NCBI GenBank assembly: GCA_037501455.1
Contig: CM074859.1
Span: 22,325,001 to 22,389,000 of the forward strand
Length of the DNA stretch: 64,000 nt
Direction: 5' to 3'
Source of the DNA: Lantana camara
Lineage: Eukaryota > Streptophyta > Magnoliopsida > Lamiales > Verbenaceae
The translations under genes were made by a program, and so were the position numbers. This document shows, one piece after another, positions 21,388 through 32,862 of this stretch. The notes under the pieces are model-generated. The model worked only from the letters and a program-made list of their open reading frames with translations, did not search any database and had not been told where the DNA came from. Positions within the stretch are counted from its first letter, which is position 1. Every line of letters begins with the position of its first letter.

Positions 21388-21405
21388 GAATCCGTCCTCG
21401 GATTC
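21388..21405 (-). other. PPT-adjacent hairpin, element B
   Basis: Arms GAATCCG and CGGATTC pair perfectly around TCCT. The hairpin begins 18 nt from the LTR end, the same spacing as in E3 and E4, where stem sequences differ but pair. Confidence 0.65.
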
Positions 21406-21581
21406 ACCCTTTTGTGTTCATCCCACACGGGTTGGCCATTCCCCTTCTGGGATTAGTTCGAAAGAGGTCTTCAATCAACAAGGTTCCTTCAATGTTTTCA
21501 AGTCACGACCCTTAACTTCCCGGAACCTAAACACTCGAAGGAAAATCTAACCTTCCACTAGAACAAGTAACATGTAATAAT

Positions 21582-21657
21582 GAGAGTGCCCCGTCTCTCA
21601 AACAAACGACGAGAGAACCTCGTCTCTCGAGCAAGTAACAAGAGAACCCCGTCTCTC
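21582..21657 (-). repeat. GAGA-hairpin array, element B
   Basis: Three 18-nt units at 21582-21599, 21611-21628 and 21640-21657, spaced 29 nt, each with GAGAGA-like and TCTCTC arms around a C-rich loop. The same unit occurs four times in E3. Confidence 0.75.
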
Positions 21658-22325
21658 ACGCACATGAAATAAAATTCAGGCGAACAATGGGATACATTTA
21701 CACATATAGCACGTAAGGAAGTAGGCATACAATATCAGGTTAGTCAACTTATCATTCATATAGAAGTAACTAACGATTAACAAAGAATTATATACGACAA
21801 TAATAAAATATATGATGCACGTGGTATGCATGTTTGAATGTATCGTTCACCGTTGGTTGGGATTCTTTCATTGTGGTAGTTCGGTTGACCGCTTGCTTCT
21901 TTAAATTATCTCATTAGCTGGCTCTTCCCTTTAAGAAAGAAAATGAAAATTTTCTTTCTTAAGCCTTTTGAAGTCTGGATTGGACGTCCAGTTGTTCAAA
22001 TTTTCCTCAATTTGGCAAAACTAGATTGATGGTCGCGTTAGAAATAGGAAGAATCTACTAACAATAAACACTAAATAATGCGTGCCGGTTAAAATATTAA
22101 TGCATGTGTCACACTTATAAACAATTTAATATGCAAACTGTCACCACTAATATCAACAAAGTTCAAGTAGACACGTTAAACATATAAATTTCCAAGTCAC
22201 AGAAGGTCACTTAGTGAGCAATTAATGACATAAATGGATGCAATGCACAAGTTATCAAATAATTCCTAAGCCGTACGACCTAGACTTGACACGACATGAC
22301 GCTAGAACTCTGGTTTTCCAACTGG

Positions 22326-22337
22326 GCTCTGATACCA
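22326..22337 (-). other. primer-binding site of element B
   Basis: TGGTATCAGAGC on the minus strand, 8 nt from the 5' LTR, complementary to the 3' end of initiator tRNA-Met. Confidence 0.85.
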
Positions 22338-22345
22338 CCTTAAGA

Positions 22346-24874
22346 TGTAGCACTCTATATGCCCGGATGCCACATCCCCCGCACTATAGGTCGATCCACA
22401 TGCGAAACGGGGAATCCGTATATGAACCAACTTATAGCGAACGGGTGATAAGAAAATAAATCAACTAGTTAGGCGGGAATAACTACAAACCAATTAACCC
22501 AATACATAAGAAATAAAACAGAATCGGGTTATATTATCGAGCAATTAACAAGTAAACCATATTCTAAACTCACATATCAATACATTATCATCTCCCAAAA
22601 TACATAACATGTGATACTAATGTCAAAGGTAACAATACATGAAAGTGTAGTGTGCAAGACTCAAATAAAAGACAGGACCCGACTCTGACTCCCTCCTGGC
22701 ACGCACATGCAAAATATTGAAAGGTTGAGGCGTCAGTCTATGGAAGACTGAGTGAGGGGCATAATTAAATATTAGCGCAGATAACATGAAAGTTATAATT
22801 TCGGGTAAGGTTTTATAACTGAACAATATAAGTTCAAATACCATGCACTTTGCCCGAGATTACAACTGTCAAGTTTAACATGTTAATCACTTTTCACTCA
22901 ATTAATCAGTGGCCCTGGCGAGGGGCGTGCATGATCTCCAATCAAACTCCGACTGTGTACAATGATTATGTTTCCAATTAATTAGATTATCACACAAATA
23001 TTTATAGTGCACACGATCAATAACACGAACTCCTTCTTCCTCTAATGATGGTGGATTTGCAAGGCCCGAACCATCCACGGTAACACAGTGTATGTCGGGA
23101 ACATGACTCCCACGTACGTGACTCCTTCCTCCACCAAACCTCTAGGTGGATTCAGGGTTCATCCCCACGGTAAGAGGGGAGTGTAAGAGTTACCCGTCAG
23201 CCCATGCTTTCCCGGTTGGCTCAAACACTAGCCCTCGGGCCCACAATGAACAATACACGGTCACTCGCCAAACCACGATCACGGTTAAATCACGGTAACA
23301 TGGTACACGGCTTGTAACACGGTACACGACTTGTTTATATATCATTTGAGGGTTTTTGGAAGGATTAGAGATACATATATACATTTTGGCCAAAAGTTCA
23401 TGTAAGGGTTATACGGGTTCTAGGTAGCTAGCAATTAAACCTCACCTGTACCAACAAAATAAAGTGAATAACACGGCCTAAGAATCCCACACCTCGTCTC
23501 TGTGAAGCTGGTCTGTGCAATAAAGATAAGTACACGTGAGACACGACTCAAAATGGACCAATTATGACGAACGACGAAAATGCTACGAGATGACATGCAT
23601 TAATAAATGTAGCATGAGATAATCATATTAGTGCATGACATTGATTATATAATAGCATGTTGGTGTCAATTAAAGGTAAAGGAAAGAAATTGGAAATCTT
23701 AGTTTTATGCAGAAACTTTCTGCCTCTCCAGGGGCCTTAGAACGGCCATTCCGGACTTTAGTTCAAAACGGGAAGGGCCGTTCCCGGCTCCCCGAAACTG
23801 TGCCCCGAAGATGGGAACTACCGTTCCGGCTGCAAGCCAAAATGGGAAGGGTCGTTCCCGTTTTCACTAGCACACACTCACACTCAAACATGGGAACGGC
23901 CGTTCCCAATTACAAAGAGAACGGGAAGGGTCGTTCCCGTTATGCAGGAAATGCAGAAACAAAGTAGCAGAACAGAGCATGCACGAACCAACCTTAAAAC
24001 TCGTCAAAATCATTATGATTTAAGCTTTAAATGTAGAATTCCATGAAATAAACATATATTCATGCTCAGGGTACCATAAAACTAATATAAACACATAAAT
24101 CATGCCTGGATCATCAAGGTTTCTCACTTTCAAGCTCATATACCACTCCTTATATGAACCCAAATTTTCCAAGAATTCATGCATCAATTCAAGGTATAAT
24201 CATGTATTCATGTTGCTAGCAACTAGAAATCAAGCAATTCAATGGATTCATGAACCTTAGCTCCACAAATCATAAAATATCAATCATATACCTTAAATGA
24301 AAATAGTGAGAGGAAGAAGATGGAAATGGATGATTGAGCTCCAAAATAGGTAAATTCCTTGGAAAACTTGATTGAATTCAATGAAATCTCTTTCTCCTTT
24401 TCTTCTTAGATGAACCGAGAGCCACAAGGAAGCAAAGTTTTGGAAGATTTGGATGAAAATGGAAAATGGAAGAATGAAGATACATATAACGTGATTCATC
24501 ATTTTGAATTTGATAAAAGTCCTTAAATTGCACTTAAGCCCCTAAAGTGTGTAAGTTATGCAATCAAGGATGAAAAGGTTGGAAAATGATCAATTTGGTC
24601 CAAGAAGTTTTCATACAATTTGGTCCTTACATTTAAATAAATGATCATTTAGGGACAAATAGACAATTAAATCACGTTCTACAATTATTTCACGTAACAA
24701 ACATTTTCAGGTCAGAAAAGTAATTCTCAAGTTGTTACGAATTTCATATATTTTCACGTGAACATATTGAAATATAATTCATAGAATTTTCATGAAATGT
24801 AAGAATAAATCCTAACTCTCAAAAAACCCACACGTGTCATGCGTACTTGAAGACCCAGAAATCGGGTCGTTACA
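22346..24874 (-). repeat. element B 5' LTR
   Basis: A 2529-bp partner of 18817-21369. Palindromic array at 23730-23945, with a perfect 16-bp copy at 23892-23907. A stretch near its right end is shorter than in the left LTR, where the reading AATTTATTAAACG is absent here. Confidence 0.88.
23730..23945. repeat. array of GGGAACGGCCGTTCCC-type palindromes
   Basis: Third copy of the array, in the right LTR of element B, with the unit order of 20205-20418 preserved. Confidence 0.75.
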
Positions 24875-26080
24875 TATATGATAAATATATGTATGATATA
24901 TACTTTGAGGGCTTGTCCTGTTTTGTTATAAGACTTTGAAAAGGCTTTTATATGTATATAAGCTCTATTTTGATCTTCTTTTTGAAAAGCTTTGAATATG
25001 TGTGAGTGTGTAGCGAGCTTTGAGCTTTGAAAGATAAGCTTGTGGAATTATGACTTTTGAATTTTGAATTGGGCCCCGGAGAGTGGTATGGCATCTCGGG
25101 ACGGCCGTGGGGTCACCGAGCTCCCCCATCAACACTTTCCTTTGAGAGTTTCACCTAACCTTAGGAGGTTGAGGAAAGGTAGTTCTCTTGAGCCGGTGGT
25201 ATCCCCGCCGAAGGTGCAAGGAAGTAATTAATCCTTGACTCGTGTGAATTATGGCCGATAGCTAGGGCTTGCTACCCTTCTATCACCCGGAGTGAGGATG
25301 GTTTATGATTTTAGTTTTGATTATGAACTATGATTTAGAATTTAAGGAGTTTGGAAGGAAAACTCGTACTCGCAGAGTTAGTGTGATTATATATGAATCT
25401 ATGAAACGAGAATGGACTCTTAAATACTTAAAATTGGTTGTTTTGGCTGTTGGCCTTTAACTTCTTTTAAGTATATATATCTATTATCACGGGAAATGTT
25501 TTAGCTTGCAAAAACCATCCCCAATTCATGGATCTTTTTAAATTTGATAAGTGCTACGCTATATATGTATATATGGGTGCGTGTGTTAGCCTCTCACCAG
25601 TCTTTAAGACTGACCCTCGCTGTTGTTTCTCTTTTTCCCCCTTTTCTTTTGAGTTGCAGGTGTTTTTTGGAGGTTTGAGCTAGGCGTTTATCCTTGTGTC
25701 GTTGATTGAGGATAGCTCGAGTCACATGCATTGTATTTTGTTTATTTTATGCATTTTGCTAATTTTGAAATATGTATAATTTGATACTTAGATTTTGGCC
25801 TGGGATTAAGCATCGTATATTTGTCTTGTATATAAATTGTATAAGTTGTATATGATGGACACGATATGATATTTGCTAGCATGTATAGATTTGTAATTAC
25901 TCGCTTCCGTGAATTTTGTTAATGCACACTCTGTATTGGGGTTTAGACCGCCTAGCTAGGGTGTGTATTTTTGTTTATCACCCATTCGCCATGGCTTGGT
26001 GCGTGTACGGAGTTCCCATTTCGTTACACGTATTGGGCTATGGTGCGGGGGATGTGGTGCCCTTCGCTCGGGGTGCTACA
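24875..26080 (+). mobile_element. fragment 3 of old plus-strand LTR (F), 3' end
   Basis: Reverse-complemented, this starts TGTAGCACC and shows the landmarks of the family in order: CCCCCGCACCATAG, CGCCTAGCT, CACCTGCAA, GTCAGTCTTAAAGACTG and the GGTGATAGAAGGGTAGC block. It is thus a diverged member in the opposite orientation, ending at 26080. No purine tract or primer site follows, so it is a solo or 3' LTR. Confidence 0.6.
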
Positions 26081-26282
26081 GTTCTTATGGTTGTTTGTCT
26101 CATTATTTATCACTACATAATTTTTTAATCATGCTCTGATAACAAGGTATAACTTTTCAGACATTTTTATATTTTTCTGATTTTTCATTAATTTTATTTT
26201 ATTTTTATAATATTTTTGATTATACGCGATTTAAGATCTAATTGTACCCATTTTTCTATTTTTTTAACATAGTTACACACAA

Positions 26283-26349
26283 ACGAGATTCGAACCGGGA
26301 ACCTTACTCTTGGAAATGAATCCATTAATTACTTGAACCAACCCCCTTT
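26283..26349 (-). mobile_element. possible tRNA-derived SINE head
   Basis: On the minus strand GGTTGGTTCAAGTAATTAATGG resembles a degenerate box A region and, about 35 nt on, GGTTCGAATCT matches box B of the Pol III promoter, an arrangement typical of plant SINEs. The body and tail to the left could not be delimited, and no target duplication was found. Confidence 0.35.
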
Positions 26350-27031
26350 GGTTACTATTTTTCTATTTGATTAAAGAGTTTTGCTGGATTTAAAACCTTT
26401 TAGTAGATATATTTTTAAGCATTCTTGCGATATATATTTTAAATAGGCTAGGGTTAGATTTGTATATTGTTATGCCATAATTCCCTTTCTTTTTTATCAT
26501 AATTATATGTGTATTTTTTCATAATTTTGATGTGTTTTTACTAATCTTCGTTTTCTCTTTTTTTACAAATTGTCATTTTATCTTTGAAATGATTTATCAG
26601 TTTTTCATATCTTCATGTTGAATAGAGATAATTTAAATCCGTTTAAATATAGCTACATATATTTACTCTTGGAAATGAATCCATTAACTACTTGAACCAA
26701 CCTCCATTAGTTACTATTTTTTCTATTTAATTAAAGAGTTTTGCTGGATTTAAAACCTTTTAGTAGGTAGATATAATTTTAAGCATTCTTGCGATATATA
26801 TTTTAAATAGTCTATGGTTAGATTTGTATATTGTTATGCCATAATTCCCTTTCTTTGTTATCATAATTATATGTGTAGTTTTTCATAATTTTGATGTGTC
26901 TTTACTAATCTTCGTTTTTTTTTTTTTTTTTTACAAATTGTCATTTTATCTTTGAAATGATTTATCAGTTTTTCATATCTTCATGTTGAATACAGATAAT
27001 TTAAATCCGTTTAAATATAGCTACATATATT
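26304..27031. repeat. tandem duplication, period 359 bp
   Basis: Copy 1 (26304-26662) and copy 2 (26663-27031) share TTACTCTTGGAAATGAATCC at the start and TAGCTACATATATT at the end. Differences are substitutions and length changes in T-runs. Confidence 0.85.
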
Positions 27032-27140
27032 TATATTTATGTACCTATATTTAAACGGATTTAAATTATCTATATTCAACATGAAGATATGAAAAACTGA
27101 AAAATCATTTCAAAGATAAAATGACAATTTGTAAAAAAGA
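26925..27140. repeat. long inverted repeat (hairpin)
   Basis: Arms of about 96 bp (26925-27020 and 27045-27140) are almost perfect complements around a 24-nt loop. The left arm is the end of the second tandem copy. No terminal features of a known DNA transposon were found. Confidence 0.8.
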
Positions 27141-28299
27141 TTAATATTTGAGAATTTCTTTTGTATTTTCCTATAAAATTTAAGATTTTAAAATTTTGAT
27201 AGTTAATGTTTTGTCAAATACTTATTAGCCTTTGTCAAATTTTATTTCTATTTTTAATTTTATAAACTATTTATGTAGTCCACGTTATTTGACATGTTCT
27301 AATTGATTATTTGTGTCAAATCAATAAGTTTAATTTAAGAAAAGTATTAAATGTATAAGTTAAATAAGGTAGTTATAACGGGAAATTATATTTATATATA
27401 CAATTGACATATGTCGTGCATCTTGAATCTTGAGAAAGTCATTCTTCATAATCATACAAATGTATTTATATATTATATTTTGATAAATATATAAATATGT
27501 ATGTATAACTATGAAAGTATCTCAATTAACTTCCCAAGTATGTATTCTTTTATTTATTAAATTGATGCTTTTCTTTTTGGAATTTTCATAACGTTGTTAA
27601 CATTTTAACCTTTTAAGTTCCTAATTAAAATGTGACCCCAAAATTTTAATTATTTTTATTTTTAATCAATTTCCCCAGGTATTATTCTAATTTATTAAAT
27701 ATAATTAATGATTTTTTCCCTCACTATAAAAATTGACAAACTATCAACATTAACGTAATGATACTTGACCACAATTATTAACCGAATAAAATTTTGTATT
27801 TTTCTGAAAATTTTAGTTCCAAAAAAATTATTCATTAGTTGATATCTTTTAGATTATATTATTCAATTAATTGTCTAATTAAATATCACTAATTGACCAA
27901 GAAAAATAATAAAACATCTATTAGTATTATAATATTCTAAGTTTCAATTAAAGAAAAAGCTCATTCGTATTAATCAACATTGATCTGTATTATTAATTTT
28001 TGACACTTATGATTTAAAAATTTTAAGCAATTTTTAACATGAAAGTCATTTAAATAACAAATTATCGTATCTTCTTTGTAGTCTATAATTTTGTGATTTA
28101 CTTCATTTTCATTTTTATTTATATGAACATGGTTATTTGTTATATAAATATGTTATAACTCTTTTTAAATGATTCCATGCATAGCATGTACTATTATATA
28201 TTTGAAAACAAGTTTTGACTTTTTATTGCGTATTTTGATGATGTGGAATTTTGTAGGTTTTTTGAAATTTTTAATTAAATAGAAAAAATGTGGTTGGTT

Positions 28300-28895
28300 G
28301 ATCTTTATTTTAGATATTATTTTATTATGAAAATAAATAATAACTAAGAAAAATAATTATATTTGTTAATGTTTATAATATACTTTCTATATATGAACTA
28401 TTTTTAAAAATTAAATATATTTTTATCAATACAAATAAATGTTATAATTAATGAGATTTAAGTTAAGAAAGATTGAGTTGATAACTTTTATATATCAAGA
28501 CATCCACCCCTTAATTAGGGAGATATTTAATATTATTTTTAATTAGGGTTAAAAAGATTGGCAACAAAAAATTTAAACAATATCTTTATTTTGTATATTA
28601 TTTTATTATGAAAAAAAAAACACTAATGAAAAATTTTATTTTTGATAATATTCATAATATATTTTCCATGTATAAATTTCTTTTAAAGTTATACATATCT
28701 TTTAATTATTTCATTTTTATTAATATAAATAAATGTTAATAATTGAATTATTACAGATAAGTTTATACACGTTGCATCCATAATTAGTGAGATTTAAGTT
28801 AAGAAAGATTGGATCGATAACTTTTATATATCACATCATCCACCCATAATATGAGTGATATTTAATACTCCTATTAATTATGGTTAAAGAGATTG
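28300..28895. repeat. diverged direct repeat, two units
   Basis: Unit 1 (about 28300-28570) and unit 2 (about 28575-28895) share ATTATTTTATTATGAAAA and GAGATTTAAGTTAAGAAAGA plus the following CATCCACCC block in the same order. Non-coding and AT-rich. Confidence 0.65.
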
Positions 28896-28973
28896 TTAAA
28901 GAAAACCAAAACCAAAGCTTTTAGAATATTAAATTGTAATCCAATCTTTTGATGATACTGTTGATGTTTGAAA

Positions 28974-29852
28974 CAATGTTTTCAAAACCGGACTGGAGGA
29001 TGAATCGGTAACCTTACTGGTTACTGGTTCAATCGGTTCGACCGGCCGGACCACCGGTCGAACCGGTATGACGTCATAAATAATTAATTATTATTTTATT
29101 TATATATATAATATTATTACATTTTAAATTTCTTCATATTTAATTAAAAAAAACATTATTTCTTCACACAAAGACCAAATATAATATTACTTCGCATAAA
29201 TTCAAAAAGAAATACAAAATACTAATTATATTAAGTCTCAATATAATATCTAACAAAAAAAAAAATCAAAATAACTAAATTAATCTTAGAAAACATATTC
29301 GGCCCATTAAATAAGTTCTAGCCCATAAAAGTAAAAAAGTTTTAGCCCATTAATTTATTTAATAAAATAGAAAACCTTCCTTGTTCATTTGTAAACCTAG
29401 CCGCTTAGCCAATTACTCTCTCTCTCCCCACAAACTCTTCTGTGCGTAGCCATCAAAGATGCAGAGGTTCAGATTTGGCGAAGCTTTGGTTAAATCTGTA
29501 AATTCTCTCATTTTCATTTAACTAATCAAGCATTGGGCGTTAACTTTTCTGGTAATTTGTTATGTTTTCTTATCTTTTTTCGAAAATAAGACTGAGAATT
29601 TTCGGAACCTTTGAATTTATGGGGAAGAAAACTGAAAAAAAGAAAAAAGGGAAAAAAAAAAATTGCTACTTTTCCCGAACCGGCGATCCGGTCCGGTTAC
29701 TGGAACAAAAACCGGCGTTAACCGGCCGATTTTTCAGGTTCCATGCTGGTCCGGTTGCAGATGGTTTTACAGGCCTTACCGGACCGGACAAGACGCCGGT
29801 TATCGGTTGAACCGGTCAGACCGGCCGATCCGGTCCGGTTTTGAAAACACTG
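28974..29852. mobile_element. non-autonomous hAT element
   Basis: The 879-bp element has terminal inverted repeats CA(A/G)TGTTTTCAAAACCGGAC, 20 bp with one mismatch, and a perfect 8-bp target duplication gtttgaaa at 28966-28973 and 29853-29860; both are diagnostic of hAT. Both subterminal regions are packed with CCGGT/ACCGG words, expected transposase-binding sites. No transposase frame exists. The middle (29375-29520) looks like a captured gene 5' end. Confidence 0.92.
29375..29520 (+). other. possible captured host gene fragment inside the hAT element
   Basis: Sequence unlike the CCGGT-rich ends: a CT-rich leader (ACTCTCTCTCTCCCC), then an ATG at 29459 opening MQRFRFGEALVKS, directly followed by GTAAAT, a plausible splice donor. 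This is the layout of a first exon with its 5' untranslated region. It could instead be the element's own ancestral sequence. Confidence 0.4.
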
Positions 29853-30105
29853 GTTTGAAATTCTTGACAAGATTAAAGAAGTTTAAAAGATTTGCGAGGT
29901 TCTTGACTCAATCGCTTAAATTAAGAGTTGTTTTTATTTTTATAAATTATCATATTTGAGATTTTAAAAATATGGGCATGCAATAATTGGATTAATTCAA
30001 AATTTAATTAAATTAATTTAATCTTATATTTTACATTAATTTAATTTTTTTGGTGAGACTAACAAAATTTGAAATCTATATCTATATCTTTATTATAATA
30101 TATAG

Positions 30106-31081
30106 TGATGGACCCAAATCACGCTCAGATCATCACTATACACGTGTCGAAATCTGGACAACCCTGACGAGTCAACCTGGGATACTTGGGCTTAGACGTT
30201 CGAGAAGATGGGCTCGTGGTAACGGATCCGGCCCATTCACCAACAGCCTTGCCGGCCCAGGCACCCCTGCCAGAGTGCATCCTTCGAGCGTGGGTCTTCC
30301 TCCAAGTCCCACCTGACGCTCGTAATATTGCCTCGCATGAACAATCACAACTCAAGACTAGCGTCGCAACATAGGACTCCCTTGCTTGTTCCACGCTCGA
30401 GTCCATCTTGACGCTCGCGTTCCTCGCAGTGCTCACGCTATCCTCAAAGCGTAAGCCTCACCCAAGCGCTCCATCGCTCGGACAAGACCCTCTGAAGAAT
30501 CTTTCCCTTCGAGCGTCCCAACGCTCGTGTAAGGTCATCCCTGATACATACTCAAGAGCCATTACGCTCTAACAGACTCCAGGCCTCCAACGCTCATACA
30601 GCAGTTGTGCAACTGCCACTGACACACTCAGGTAGTGCGCACACCAACTCCTGACATCCACTGACACCCGTACATGGGAATAATTCAGGGATGTCACTCT
30701 CATGCCATCACATGCTGCGGCGTGTCTAGGGCAACATGGGGTTTGGGACCACACGGTCTCTTTTACCAAAACGCCCCTGCCCCTAACATATAAATATGGG
30801 ATTTACACTCACATTCCTTAAGTCATCTTCCACGCAAAACCCTGCATACACTGAACTGGGCATTTTCTCCTCTGCTGCATTTCATTCTTCCCCAAGCTCC
30901 GCCTACCTCACCATCTTTGTATTCTTATTGCACTTAAACCCTTGGTGTGATCCTAACTGGAAGAACCCACGCTCTTTGGAAATCCAGTTCCTGAGGCTCG
31001 AAAACGCCTGTGATGGTCTTCTCTTCCTAAACAAATCTTAAAGTGTTGGTGATTTAGTACATTCCAGTTCTTACACTATCA
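30106..31081 (+). mobile_element. solo LTR of the E1 (Tat) family
   Basis: The 976-bp sequence begins TGATGG and ends CTATCA, and is flanked by a perfect 5-bp duplication tatag (30101-30105, 31082-31086). Its 3' 125 bp match the complement of the E1 LTR. It has TATAAATA at 30789-30796 and, upstream, about ten copies of CGAGCGT/ACGCTCG-type heptamers. No internal sequence remains. Confidence 0.88.
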
Positions 31082-31389
31082 TATAGGAAGGGTGTATTTG
31101 ACTCAGATCAATGCAATTTTGATTAAATTCTAATTTTTTAAAATTTTGAATTTGTTTAATTACTAAATATTATTATAAGGATAATATGAAATGCATATTT
31201 TTTTCTATTTCTATATATACTACAAATTATATTAAATTATGTTATAATGGTTAATTACTCAAATCATGGATACGATTTCCATAAAAAGTCACTACGTTTT
31301 TAATTGGAATTCAAACTTTACAAAATAAAGAGTATTAATTAAGTTACTTAAATTACTCTATTAAATTAACTAATGTTTAAATTTAAAAG

Positions 31390-31430
<41 letters not shown>

Positions 31431-32862
31431 TTTAGTTTTTTTTTAATTTCTATTTATATATTTATGTACACTAGTGAAATGAACGTGCGTTGCACGTCTA
31501 TCATTTAATTTATTTAAATAAATTGCGCTATTATATTTATTGAACAAATCAGGATAATAAAAATATATAGTTTGATTAAATAAATATAATAATATTTTTA
31601 ATGAACCATTTTTAATTTGAGAAGTAACACATACAAAAATATTTATACGAGATCCCTCTTTCAAATCATGTACAATATGTAGAAATTCGAAGTAGAGAAA
31701 CATCTAAATAAATTAACAATAAAAATATTTAAAACTATGTTATTACATAAAACAAAATGTTTAAAGTGTATAATATTAATTTGCCCAAATAGTTCTAACT
31801 TTTAAGCATAAGTAATAGTTTATAACTTTCAAATATATTTAATAAATGAAAAGACACATATATATATATAAAAGAATATAGACAAAAACTTAGAAGATCA
31901 TGTAAAATTCCACATTAATTATATATATTTTATTTCTTATATTATTTATTTTTTAATATAATTTTTAATTTATTTTTAGTTTTTTTATGAAGTTTTGAAA
32001 AATCTCTTTATCGTCATTCAAAATCTAAAAGTTATATACTTACTTTCAAAACTATGACTTTTGCATCTAATTCTTTTTCAATGTTTTCAACCTCGATTCC
32101 ATCATTTAAAATGGGAACATTGTTATTATTATTATTTTTTTTATTCCATAATCTTGAGAAATTGTAGCTTTTGATATATTATTATCATCAATTTTAGTAT
32201 AATTACCTTACAATAAATATTCATCTCTCAAAATGGTGGGTTTGATATATCATCATTTTCAATACTATCCTCTTTCTCAAATCACCATCTTTTTCTCCAT
32301 AATCGTAATTTGATTTAATGAGTATTTCTATTTTGCCTTCTACTGATACCTTGATTGTACTTTTTTAATTGAATTGCAGTTACCACATGCAATTTTCAAT
32401 TGATAACTTCGTGAATACTTGAAAACTAAGTTTCCTATAATATTTTAAGTTATATTCTTCTTAAACAATTAAAAATTTATATAAAATATTAATAATGCTT
32501 TTAATAATTAATTTATTTATAAAGTATTAAAGAAATAATATTTTATGAAAATTAATTAGACTCTCGATTTAGCAATTTATGTTCTCCTCAAATAATATGA
32601 TGTATAATATTTAGTATCATTTTGTACCTATTATTAATTCAAAATATACTTATCGATGATTTGATATTTTTATATTATTTTGGTATAGATTTTATATTTT
32701 CATTATTGCACTTTCAATAGGAAACAACCTTTTCAGATGTAAGAAGGATTCGTTTCAATCCTGTCAGTCTCTCTTAAAACAATAATTATATATATATATA
32801 TATATATAATATATATAGATATATATCTTGTACAGTAAACAAACTATAACTAATATTATTTA
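31082..32862. other. AT-rich intergenic DNA with TA microsatellites
   Basis: No supported ORF. A (TA)n run of about 37 bp lies at 31391-31427 and a shorter one near 32788-32812. Confidence 0.6.

Larger units (their letters stand above)
21370..22345 (-). other. element B interior
   Basis: On the minus strand this is a leader with primer site, then a 3' untranslated part with a GAGA-hairpin array and a hairpin before the purine tract. A block around 21825-21860 resembles the gag 3' end and following sequence of E3 (43050-43090), so B looks like a gag-deleted relative of E3. No supported ORF. Confidence 0.75.
18817..24874 (-). mobile_element. element B: LTR retrotransposon with non-coding 976-bp interior
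   Basis: Two closely similar LTRs (18817-21369, 22346-24874) enclose 976 bp with a tRNA-iMet-type primer site next to the right LTR and a purine tract next to the left one, so the element reads on the minus strand. No gag or pol frame is present, so replication would need proteins from elsewhere. Flanking pentamers are tgtat (18812-18816) and tatat (24875-24879), a target duplication with one mismatch. Confidence 0.88.
26081..28965. other. AT-rich intergenic DNA with local repeats
   Basis: No ORF with a recognisable product on either strand. It contains a tandem duplication, a long hairpin, a possible SINE head and a pair of direct repeats, listed separately. The rest is low-complexity AT-rich DNA. 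Confidence 0.6.

Noticed and set aside
26285..26300. Possible tRNA gene because of the TTCGAATC box
   Set aside because: No acceptor, D or anticodon stems can be assembled around it; at most a SINE promoter relic.
29562..29959. Overlapping frames in the right half of the hAT element
   Set aside because: They are translations of the CCGGT-repeat end of the transposon, with no domain, and continue past the element border.
30125..30436. 103-residue minus-strand frame
   Set aside because: Inside the solo LTR with exact target duplication; the frame follows the CGAGCGT-rich region and has no domain.
31391..31427. TA microsatellite as a possible origin or regulatory site
   Set aside because: Ordinary simple repeat in AT-rich intergenic DNA; nothing links it to a function.
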